Under the pieces are notes generated by a model. It searched no databases. It had not been told where the DNA came from and was given only the letters and a program-made list of their open reading frames with translations. Source: Primula veris (Eukaryota > Streptophyta > Magnoliopsida > Ericales > Primulaceae). Taken from it: 64,000 nucleotides of DNA. Position 1 is the stretch's first letter, and every line of letters begins with the position of its first letter. Shown in pieces: positions 43,801 through 54,623 of the stretch. The position numbers and the translations under genes are program-made. The stretch is taken from assembly GCA_963682055.1 (NCBI GenBank), contig OY821748.1:4498343-4562342 (forward strand). Reading direction: 5' to 3'.

Positions 43801-45346
43801 AAACAAAACGCAATCTATAAACCAATCAAGTATCAAAGCAACACAACCATTTACAAAAAAAATCATTAACAACAACAATTATTTATCTAATAATCCCCAC
43901 CTTCATCTACGAGGATCCATAAAGCAACGCAACCATTAACTAAAAAAGCATTCATAATATTTACTGGGTAATTAAAACAAAAACAAAAAAATGCCTTTTT
44001 TGATCAGCAGCTGGATAACTTATAAAAACGCAATAAATAAACTAATCAGATAGCAAAGCAAACACAACCATGTACTAAACAAAACATTAACAACCACCAC
44101 AATTAATTAATTAATAAACTAATAATCCCCACCTTCATCCACGAGGATCCTACCAATCAGATAACAATCAGACTTAAAAATTGCCATTTTTGGCCAGCAG
44201 CTGGATAGCTAATAAAAACGCAATAAATAATACTCCATAACAATAAAACCACTCATAAACGCAATAAATAAACTAATCAGATAAACAAGCAACACAAACA
44301 TTTACTAAACTAAAAATTAATAATAACTAATTAATAAAAAAAAAAAATCCCCACCTTCATCCACGAGGATCCTACTAATGTCGAAATCCCCATAACTCTT
44401 AAAAGTTAAAACAATAATTACTGATAATATTTCAAATTAAAACAAAAACTAAGAAATTGCCCTTTTTGGCCAGCAGCTGGATAACTAATAACAATCGCAC
44501 TAATCATAAAACGCAATAAATAAACTAATCGCACAACAAAACAACACTAAAAACACATTAACAACAACAATAAACTAATACTAGACTAATCAGATAACAA
44601 TCAAACTTTAAAAAATGCCCTTTTTGGCCAGCAGCTAGATAACTAATAAAAACGTAATAAATAAACTAATCAGATAGCAAAGCAAACACAACCATGTACT
44701 AAAAAAACATTAACAACAACAACAATTAATTAATTAACCCATAATCCCCGCCTTAATCCACGAGGATCCTACTAATGTCGAAATCTACACAACTCTTAAA
44801 ACTATATTTACTGATAATATCTCAAATTAAACAAAAACTAAGAAAATGCCAGCAGCTGGATAACTAATATTAATAACAATCAAACCATAAATCAAGTGAT
44901 CAGATAATAAATTAAAGGCTATAACAGGAACTATTAAACTGGGCAATAAATAAACGCAATCTATAAACTAATCAAGTATCAAAGCAACACAACCATTTAC
45001 TAAACTAAACATTAATAACAATTAATTAATAAACTAAATAAGAATCCCCACCTTCATCTTTAAGTATCCTACTAATATCGAAATCCACGTAACTCTTCCC
45101 CACCGCCGCATCCTCACCCACCTCCTCCAAAACCCTCCTCGGCTCCGATCTCCGTCCTCCGCTGCCGCCACCAAACCGATGCCGAATCTCGATAAAGTCC
45201 TGCTGAGGTGTCCCGAATTTACCCGCGCCTAAGTTTCCGCGTATCACGATAACCGTTAACACTAAGCATAGGAGAGTTAATTTGCCGTGACGGAGGAGCC
45301 TTTTTATCCGCCAGATCCGCCGTGGCCCTATCAGCCGTTCCATCAT
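40802..45346 (-). CDS. Xyloglucan 6-xylosyltransferase (GT34, XXT1/XXT2-like)
   Basis: Two exons: 45346-45052 (295 nt) and 41856-40802 (1055 nt), with donor GAAG|GTGGGG and acceptor TCTACAG|GCGAGG. Together they give 449 residues, close to the ~460 of Arabidopsis XXT1/XXT2. Exon 1 encodes a short basic cytosolic tail and a signal anchor (LTLLCLVLTVIVIRG), as in type II Golgi proteins. Exon 2 holds the catalytic domain with DXD in WWMDSDAMFTD, the NWIGLNTGSFLLRN block and HFVGCKPCG. The enzyme adds xylose in alpha-1,6 linkage to the glucan chain of xyloglucan in the Golgi. Intron 1 (3195 nt) is packed with repeats, including a second, broken exon 1. Nearest-family assignment is strong; XXT1 versus XXT2 is not decided. 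Confidence 0.94.
43015..43319 (-). pseudogene. Duplicated XXT exon 1 with 1-nt frameshift
   Basis: Encodes the same N-terminus as the true exon 1 at 45346-45052 (basic tail, LTLLCLVLTVIVICG anchor, GAGKFGT, FIEIRHRF). Near the end one base is missing (ttcatatt here, ttcgatatt in the intact exon). Splicing its conserved donor GAAG|GTGGGG to exon 2 would therefore shift frame. The upstream ~150 bp (43320-43480) also matches 45347-45500, so promoter and leader were duplicated too. It is probably a dead alternative first exon. Confidence 0.85.
43893..44800 (-). repeat. Four decayed copies of the XXT exon 1 end and splice donor
   Basis: The string aatccccaccttcatc(c/t)acgaggatcc, the reverse complement of exon 1 end plus donor, occurs near 43893, 44126, 44346 and 44743 (the last with gccttaatcc). 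The copies at 44346 and 44743 extend about 55 bp into former coding sequence (aatgtcgaaatc...aactctt). They match a VDEG-encoding exon end, whereas the intact exon now encodes KDEG. Confidence 0.75.
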
Positions 45347-48300
45347 TATTTGTTTTTAATGGGTTTTTTTTTTGGTATTTGGTTTTGTGAGATTTGGGAG
45401 ATGGGTTTTTAATATTTTGTGCTAATTTGGGGAGATTTTAGTGAGAGAGAGAGATTGATTTAGGACATGGGAAGTGTGTTCTGTCATCTATGAGATAACA
45501 GTATAATAATTATTATGGGGGATTTTGTATAAAGGGTACTTGTAGTTTAGAGGAATATTCTTTTTGGTGTTTTTTGTTTGTCTTTATTTCTGATAGTTTC
45601 CATATTTATATTTGTGACAGGTTGAGTAGTACTAGTATATTTTAGCAATAATGCTAATGAGCCAGATAGGCTCAGACAGACTCTCAACACACTAGTACTC
45701 AATGTAAATTTAGAATTTTATTTTTATTTCGAGATTTAAAAGTCTGCTATTCGGTCATATATTCAATATTTTAGATTAAGAAAAAATGAGAAATTCTGAC
45801 ATGTGCCCTCGTGATGTATATTATGGTGTGAATGATTATCAAATATTATGTTATATATATTGATCGGTATAAAATGACAGGATAAACTGTGTTTATGCAT
45901 TATTTAGTAAAATTTTACACATCTTAGTTGTTTTTTTCTCATTAGAGAATATAGTGAATGCATATTAATGAAATAGTTTATCAAACATGAGAAAAACTAG
46001 GAGTGGGATTAAGGAACAAAATTCATTTTTAATCGATGTTTTAAAAAGCAAAAGACAGTTTTTAGATGAAAATAGGTAGCATGTTGCTTAATCATTGTTT
46101 AATTCCTTAATTTTGTGTAATCCACTAGCCGTATATCCCTTAGGCTCCATTACCGCCTAATACTTGTCTTTTATAACACTGTTTTAACTATGTTTTTGCT
46201 GAAATTTTCTCGGTTTAGTCTTTTGCCACATTTTTTTTTTTACAAAGTATATATATGAAATTCAACCATTAGATTTATGCTTAGATGATATATGGTTTAG
46301 TCTTTTAAAACGTAACTATTGATTGATATATGGTTGCATTTTCATCCCCTTAAATGATTTTAAAAGGGAACGACGTCCATTGTGTAGTATATAAAATGAT
46401 ATCAACCTCGATTCATGATTTTTTTCATTCTTATATTGGGTTATTTATATATAGTCAAGTATATGCTTATTCTTGACATAAAACCGGCATGATTTCGTAC
46501 TTGAATAAAATTTCATTGCCTATGTTTATTTTGGTTCTTAATTAGAACAAATCAAATTTCATAGCAAAGAAACCTTGAGCGATAATACTTCTAAAACCAA
46601 ATAAGATATTTATAAAGTAATAGAGATTGTTGTGTAATAAATTATGCTATTACTACTATTTTATGCCGTGTTCCGAAAGTTCTTTTATACCGCGTCACAC
46701 GTTACAGCACATATATATTATTGGAAAGTGAATTTTGGTTTTATTTAAAAAAAAAATACAAAGTGATTGGGTTTTGTCCGCTACTGCTGCGGCTTTTTTT
46801 TTATATTTTTTTTGAAATAAGTATAACACGATATCTATTTGTTCTCTTGTGTATGGAAATTGACAACAAATTGAAGACAACAAATATATTCATTTCATCT
46901 AACCACCGCACGAGAACAAACAAATTAAAACAATTTTGTCTCTATTTTATTTTGTTGTTTTTTAAATATTATCAGGAAATATTATCTTGTAACATACGTT
47001 CCTTTTTGCTTATATATTTTATTTTGTTGCTTATTTATGTTTACACCATCTCAACTTACATCTCAACTTATCTATGTTGCATATACGTTTCAATACCAAA
47101 ATCATATGATACCATATGATCATATGTTAATTGTTAACATATCATTGATATGTAACATATGTTACATCAAACAATTTTGCTTTGACATACTAAGTGGTTT
47201 ATTATTAAATGGTAAGAACTAATAAGTATAATTGTTACTTCTTAAAAACAGACTAGTGATGGTTACTAATTCTCTGAAGTTTGTTAATTTAATACGTATA
47301 GGCACGCACATGTTACATTTTAAAATACTCCATACTTATTAATATTAATTATGCAAACTATAGTTATAGTGTTGATGAAATTCACACTAGTCGATCTACA
47401 GCGGGTTCGTAACAAGGATCAACAAGTTTTCAGCGCTGCTAATGAATCGAGCTGTTCATGAACATGTTCATGTTTGGCTCGTTAAAGACTCAGCTCGTGT
47501 TCGTTCATTTACTAACGAGCCGAGCCTGAACACAGTAATAAGACTCGTTAACATGTTCGACTCGTTTGAAAGATCGTTTAATTATTTTTAATATATTTTT
47601 TCCATATATATATTTCTGATTCTACATGTAAACTTTATCTAATATAATATTGATGATTAATAAATACTCTTCAATTTAAGTAATACATTTATTTTTTAAA
47701 CTAAATTTAATTAAAACTAAAATCATCATAACTAAATTTATTATTGCTTATCTTAACACTTATTTTAGCTAAATAAAAAAGTTTTTTTTTTATGTAAAAT
47801 AATATTAAATTTATTAAAAAATATGTTGAGAAAGGACTTATGCTCGTCTATAAACGAACCGAATTTAAACAAGATTTTAGGATTATGTTTACTAAACAAA
47901 CCAAACTTGAGCACAATCATTTACACCCATGCAAAAGGTGTATAAATGTATTATTTATCAAAGACAAAAGGGGACAGAGGCAATGCAATTTTTATTTAAT
48001 TAAGAGGAGGGATAATGCGGTGGGTAAATAAAAGTAGCTGGATGCACGTTCGATGCTCACACGAAAGTAAGTATAACCGTGTCCTTAATCACCCTGTTTA
48101 TCATTTAATTTCGTTCACGTCGCAATTAAGTTTATGCATAATCACCTTCAAGAAGTCAAACACGTACTTCGAGTGACATCGGTTTGCTATCAAACTTTTT
48201 GACTAAATACCGATATCATAACAAACTATTTTGATTTGATAATTTTTATACCATTACTGAACCAAAAAATTCGGTATATCAAACTATTCGGTTGGTTCGG

Positions 48301-51017
48301 TTCGGTTTCGTTTTTATACCAAAATTTAAAGTTTACAATTGATGATATAAAAATGATCATATTGGAAAAAAAAAAACGTAGTATAAAGTTTTAAAAATAG
48401 TATATTAAAAATATATATTTCTTTATATTATTGTTACAATTCTTGTTTTTTTACATAAAAGAGTAAACACTACTAGAGGTTTCTATAGTAAATGATATAA
48501 ATAAAATAAAATGTTATAAGTATTCGTTAGAAAATGTAATATAATTATATTATAATAATACTAATAATTAAGTGTATATAAGTCTTATAGTTTATTTGTC
48601 TATGTAGTATATTTTAATATTCAGTTTGAATCGGTACCATACCATATTAAGTGTATATTACCCCCTCCCGTTTAAATTAACTCGTTCGGATAATGCATTT
48701 TTTGATAGTTTTTGCATTATTAATATAATCATAACTCAAACTATATAGATAGCGGGTGATAGCGGGTCAGGATGGAGATGCATAAAAATGTTTGCAGTTG
48801 ATTAAATCTGCCATTTCGTCGTGTCAAAGTTAACCGGTTAAAATGAGAAGGCTAATAAAATTAGTTGTCGTCGATCACGTGTTCATCTCGCAGTGGATAA
48901 AATAATATCGATGTTGAACTAGTTTGAATACTCATACACTGTACCTTAATAGATTTAGTGTGTATAATAATATGTTATGGCTCTTGCTTCTAATATACTC
49001 ATAAACTAAGTTGTGATTGGTTATGGTTGAAAACTTAATATGCTTTGAGATGTTTGGGCTTGTTTTGTTGCAATGCTTTTTTAAGTTTTAGTTGATTTGC
49101 TTAGTTTCTTATCAGCAGTGTGTTGCAATGCATTTTTGGTTGATTTGCTTAAAATCCGAGTTTTTTTTTATGGTTTTATGACCTGATAAATTAAAAACTT
49201 CTAGCCTAGCTAGGCACATTGTTTTCTTAGACTTAAATAGGCCAACTCACTTGTTTAAAGGTGTAATGGAGATGTTTTTAGCACACTCTATAAGCTCAAC
49301 AAATTTGTTTCTTATGCTTTTGAGACGGTAACGGTTGGTTGATACTCTTTAAGCTAGATTTTTTATACTTTTCTGTCCAGCAACACTCAATTTTAAGTTA
49401 GATCCTGATATTTCTTTGGCTTGAAGAAAGCCAAGTCTTTTTTTCCCCTTCTATAAGTTAACACTACTCTATAGATGTTTTTTTGTGTCTCATGGAAATA
49501 ATTCAATATCTTCACATCAGCATTTAGTTCTTCAGTCTTCACCCTTGTTTTCCTGTGAAATCCGCGACTTTGAATGAAAAACTGAATTTGTTCGTCATGT
49601 TTTGACCCCTTATAGCATGTAATTATGATAATCTTTACCTTTTCATGTGCGTTTAATGGTGAACACGAACTCACTGGATCACTGTATTGGAGAATTATTA
49701 GCATTTTTTTAATTATTAGACTACTCCTTTATCAGATTGAATTTCTTCATGAATTGTCGTAGAAACTAGAAAGTGATCGATAAGAGCATCGAATCATTGT
49801 AGGTGTCTGGACAGAGTTTGTCGAATGGACTTTCAAATTTGAAGGACCAACTTCTTATAATGTAGCCTTTGTGAACAACAATTTATTTTGCTTTTAGCAT
49901 AGATTCACTAATGTTGCTTTAAAATTTCGGTTCTTGTTCAGAAAAAAGAGAAAGGGTTATATTCTTCATATATTTCACAAGTTAATACTCTTTGTTCAAT
50001 ACAAATATGGTAAATTCAAAAGTGGAGTTTATTTCAAATATGTTGAAGTAATGATTAGTATTATATGTCTCGGGGACCAAATCTAGTCTTCATAATAGTA
50101 CAATACTCGCCTAAAAAAATCTAGTCTTCATCTAACCAAAATCTATTGGATTTTCATTTAAGTTGGCTTTGGGTATTTGTTATTGAAAACTCTTGGTGGT
50201 TTCTTGGCTGTCCATGAGAAGCGCCATGTTTGAAAGTGCCAATTGGAATGTGAAACTAATGTAATTTGACCATGAATTTATATTCATTTCTTCAGGAGCT
50301 TAATTATGTTTTTTTGTTCTCAGCCTTTTTCTAGCATTTATCCTAGTCTTGGGGTGTTCCTCTAGTCCAGAACTGTATGCTTTACCTGGCTGCAACTTTT
50401 TAGCAGTAAAACTTAATTCATATAACGCCCAAAAAAAACTTGATTTATTCATCGTTAACCTTTCCATTTTTCGTTGTAAAACTGAAAACTCAAATTCTAA
50501 GCTAATTGCTCAAACACATTCTATCTTGCAACTTGTAAGTTAAGGATTTTAATATGAGTTTAAAAACTCCTATAACTTCTAAGGCTTCTACATAGTTATT
50601 CTAAGTAACGTGTTTTAGCGAATGACAAGTGAGTAGACATTACAATAAAGAAGTTCACATTGTATATAGATTATAGAGCTTGTTTGGCTGTATTATATAA
50701 GGATATCAATAATGTATGCCTTGAGGTGAGAAGAAAAAAACAACGCAGATATGTTCATCTTAAAACATGGCAAAATTTTCAGATCGGTATACGAGAAAAT
50801 CTGATCTTTCAAGTTGGTCAACCAAACGCAGCTTTAATTAAGCAGACTCACCTAGCTTAAAAAGAAAACAAACATCAAGACTCGATACAAACTATTCAGG
50901 GCCAGGCGGTAACATACATGCATATATATACACAAAGTGCTATGCACGATTTTAAACAGAACTACGATTCATAAGCTCGTTATTCCCCATTTGTTAATAG
51001 TCGCATTGTTCTTGTAA
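45347..51017. other. Long AT-rich intergenic region, XXT to HIPP
   Basis: No gene supported. 45347-45500 is the XXT upstream region. 47440-47580 holds a repeat with 'cgagctgttcatgaacatgt' and gactcgtt motifs seen in dispersed plant repeats. 48185-48660 contains ggttcggttcggtttcg-like sequence resembling the interior of the hAT-like MITEs, without recognisable ends. A short duplicated motif (gttgcaatgc...ttgatttgctta) occurs at 49066-49104 and 49122-49155. Confidence 0.55.
50676..50836. mobile_element. Possible PIF/hAT-like MITE
   Basis: Left end agcttgtttggctg and right end (on - strand) agctgcgtttggttg form an imperfect inverted pair about 160 bp apart. No convincing target duplication was found. 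Confidence 0.35.
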
Positions 51018-52418
51018 TCACATGATCCTACACCCGATAGGATTATCCTCATTGAGAACATGTAACTGATCCAACGACTCAGATTGCCCCTTTGGTTGCG
51101 CATATGCATATGTGTACGGTGAGGATGCAATGTGGTAAGTTGGATCCCAAATTCCAGTGGGATTGGCCACATTGTAATTTGCCATGTTGATTAGATCATA
51201 AGGAACAAAGTGATTACGTGCAGGGCCAGGATTGAATGTATCTATATCAGGGAGTGAGGCTTCTTTGTCTTTATTATTAGTACCATTTTTCATTTTTTTA
51301 CATCCATGCCCTTCACCCTTAATCGGTGTATTTTCTCCCAAGACAAACTTTTCCGGTATGGTCTCACTACTGGTATTTGCAACTGCATTTTCAGTTTGGT
51401 TTTCTTTTTCCAAGACGAAAATGTTTTCGTTGTATTCGGTGTCTTTTTCTTTCTTAGCGTTCTCTCTTTTGCGAGAACCTTTTTGTTTTCCACCAACCTT
51501 TTCCGGCCAAATCTCGGCATGTTTCCCGGCTTTCCGCAGCTTCTTCATCAGAATCTCAACTTTCACATTTCCGATAATTGTGACTCTTTGTTGAATAGGG
51601 TCAATTGTTGTGGTATATACACCTGTATATAGTAACAGTGAGTAATTACAATGATGGCAGATAGTGTGTTTCTTTGGTTAACCAACTTAACTTGCTTTAC
51701 TCCCAGTACACAAATATACCGTAGACTTTTAAATCTACAAGAAAACAGCCTATAATTATGAGATACTTTAGTTTAAACCATACTGTGAGCAGAAATGGTA
51801 CATAGAAAGTACAGTTGATCTAGAGGACAAAATCTAATTTCACAAGTAGAAGAAATAGTACTTTTGAATTTTGATAGCGACATTGTTGTAAATTGTAACA
51901 TAAATCATCTTATGAAAAATGAAATAAAGATAATTTAAGTTGATCATCAATTGTTTACATCTTTTGCCCGCAGGGTAACTGTGTTTGTGTAAATCAGGGG
52001 CGGTTGCCCAAGGCCCAGTGTTTTTAGTTGCCCAGTACCCAAGAAATTACTACTCAAATCAATCTTTTTTATAAAGTCATGTACTGCTTACCATATTATA
52101 TTTTCTCCACAGTCCACACATTATCTTTTTACATTAATGTATGAGTAGCAAATAAATAAGGGAATATGAAATGGAATTTTAAGAGTACCATCTATGCAAT
52201 GCAGAACTTTCTTGACCTCTCTCTTGCATCCTTCACAGTGGATAGGCACTTTCAAAACCCATGTCTAGAAAACACAAAGATTAGCCTAAAATACTCTCAA
52301 TAAGCCAAAAACAAAGCATATATAGTTATGTATAAGCAAAGTGCATGTACATATTTATACTATATTATACCTGGCATTTTAGTAGTTGTGGGAGTTCCTC
52401 AGCTGAAGGAGAGGCCAT
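51018..52418 (-). CDS. Heavy-metal-associated isoprenylated plant protein (HIPP)
   Basis: Three exons: 52418-52371, 52264-52189 and 51622-51018 (48, 76 and 605 nt), 242 residues. The heavy-metal-associated domain starts in exon 2 (TWVLKVPIHCEGCKREVKKVL); the two Cys of CEGC are the metal ligands. Exon 3 completes the domain and continues as a Lys/Glu-rich linker and a Tyr/Pro-rich tail. The protein ends CRIM, a CaaX box for farnesylation, which would tether it to membranes. HIPPs are metallochaperone-like proteins linked to cadmium/zinc handling and stress responses. Both introns have GT-AG ends and the phases agree. Confidence 0.92.
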
Positions 52419-52957
52419 TGCTAAAAGGTTGAAATTAGCCTATTGCTGTTTGTAGATTTAAATGATAGAGAAATTGAATGATATGATGAGACCTCTCAGA
52501 TAGCACACGGTGTAATAGTAAGCTATTGTTGTCACATCGTTCTTATGGTGATAATTATTGTTGTGAAAATGACGAGAGAAACTATAGGAAATATAATTCA
52601 AAATACAACCTATACGAAATAGTTGGAAAGTTTGTAAAAATTAAATCTCACCAGACACCACCTTTAACTTTTAATGCAATAGAATGGAAATCTTTGTTAA
52701 GTACTATTTAATTATGGGGTTAAAATCAATACTTATACAGACGCATGATAGTAACAATTTATTTTTCGAAAAAGCCAAAATCATGGTGGGAAACAGGACA
52801 TCGATGTTATTTACTAGCTTATTCCCTATGCACACCAATTTTATTCAAATTCAACTTTCTACCTTTTACATGTCTTGTGCTAGTAAATTATAAATAGACA
52901 ATAGTAGTAAGTGAACCCGAAAAACTTATAGGCACACATACTCTATCTATGTGATAT
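52419..52957. other. HIPP upstream region
   Basis: AT-rich sequence that should contain the HIPP promoter. No gene or clear element seen. Confidence 0.5.
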
Positions 52958-54030
52958 GTATGTAGGCAAGTCAAATACCCACCACTGGTTAATCGATGTG
53001 GAAGAATCCATCGATGTGGTGTCTACACTATCAACAGCAATAACCAAGTCTTAAGTGGGAGGTCGTGGCATTGAGACCATACGATAGTCTCTCCGTTGAT
53101 TTAATTGAGGTGTGCGTGAATAACGCTGGTTCGGACACCACTGTCAAAATATTGAATGGTAAAAGAAAATTGATTCATACATACATGATACATCCACGAC
53201 TCCAATCATTTTTTGCATAGTCACATAGAAGTGTATGTAGGCAAGTTATATAGCCACCACTGGTTAACCGATGTGAGAGAATCTATCTATATATTGTTTA
53301 TCCCATCAACAACAATAACCAAATTTTAAGTGGAAGGTCGTGGCACTGAGACTATAAGATAGTCTCTCCGTTGATTTAATTGAGGTGTGCGTGAACAACG
53401 CTGACTCGGACACCACTGTCACAATATTGAATGGTAAAAAAAAATTGATTCATACATGCATAATACATCCACAACTCCAATCATTTTTTGCATAGTCACA
53501 TAGAAGTGTATATAGACAAGTCATATACCCACCACTGGTTAACCGATGTGAGAGAATCTATCTATATGTTGTCTATCCCATCAACAACAATAACCAAGTC
53601 TTAAGTGTGAGGTCGTGGCACTGAGACCATAAGATAGTCTCTCCGTTGATTTAATTAAGGTGTGCGTGAACAACGTTGGCTCGGACACCAGTGTCACAAT
53701 ATTGAATGGTAAAATAAAATTGATTCATACATACATAACACATCCACAACTCCAATCATTTGTTGCATAATCACATAGAAGTGTATATAGACAAGTCATA
53801 TACCCACCGCTGGTTAACCGATATGAGAGAATCTATCTATATGTTGTCTATCCCATCAACAATAATAACCAAGTCTTAAGTGGGAGGTCGTGACACTGAA
53901 ACCATAAGATAGTTTCTCCGTTGATTTAATTGAGGTGTACGTGAACAACGTTGGCCCAAACACCAGTGTCACAATATTGAATGGTAAAAGAAAATTAATT
54001 CATACATAATACATCCACAACTCCAATCAG
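52958..54030. repeat. 275-bp tandem array, four units
   Basis: Units start at 52958, 53233, 53508 and 53783, each exactly 275 bp after the last; the fourth stops near 54030. Shared blocks include gatagtctctccgttgattt, ttaattgaggtgtgcgtgaa and cacaatattgaatggtaaaa. Units 2 and 3 are most alike; unit 1 is more diverged. No open frame persists through the units. Confidence 0.95.
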
Positions 54031-54623
54031 GCATAGAAACGGCCATCAGTGGCTCTTTCAAAATTATAATTTCGTTGTTAAGGTATTTACAATAGTAAGT
54101 GAGTAGATCAACCACTTCAAGGCTACTATATTAATGTATGTTCCAGAGAAGTGACCTCTTGGAAGTTGTATCAGTAAATAGTGAAAGCACATGTTGTAAC
54201 CAAGCCTGGGAAATTGAATAACTTGGTGATATTTCTTTTCAAAAATTATCTGCTCCCTGAATTACTACAATTTAAAAGTTTCTACTCCGTATTTCACATA
54301 AAGGTACTTTGTAAGCAAATTATTACCAAAAAAGGAGAGAAAAGGTTTAGTCAATCATAAAAATCTAAAAGAAAAGAGTAAACAGCTAGCAGGTGTACAA
54401 AATCAACCTCAACAACTAAAGAGAGATGAAAAATTGGAAAAATGATAGATATGGCATCAAAGTTATGTCATTGTCTTTATATCCTGTCATGAGCTGGACA
54501 TTAATAACGTCAACTTAACCATACAACACAACATTAGCAATTATTAGTACACGGGGAACTTGCTTATCTTCTTCATCAATACTCCATAAGTTTCCAACAA
54601 GATAAATTGTGAAATAAGAAGGT
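54031..54623. other. Intergenic, tandem array to coiled-coil gene
   Basis: AT-rich, probably includes the 3' UTR of the coiled-coil gene. Nothing else supported. Confidence 0.5.

Larger units (their letters stand above)
41990..45050. repeat. Degenerate tandem-repeat cluster in XXT intron 1
   Basis: At least eleven copies of a module containing ttttggtcagcagctggat(a)ac lie at about 42091, 42300, 42428, 42637, 42838 (partial), 43705, 43996, 44186, 44466, 44626 and 44850. Each is followed by variants of 'aatcaactgatcagataata' and 'ataataggaactattgaact'. Units are roughly 130-290 bp and variably deleted. Four decayed pieces of the exon 1 end are interspersed (see separate entry). Confidence 0.85.
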
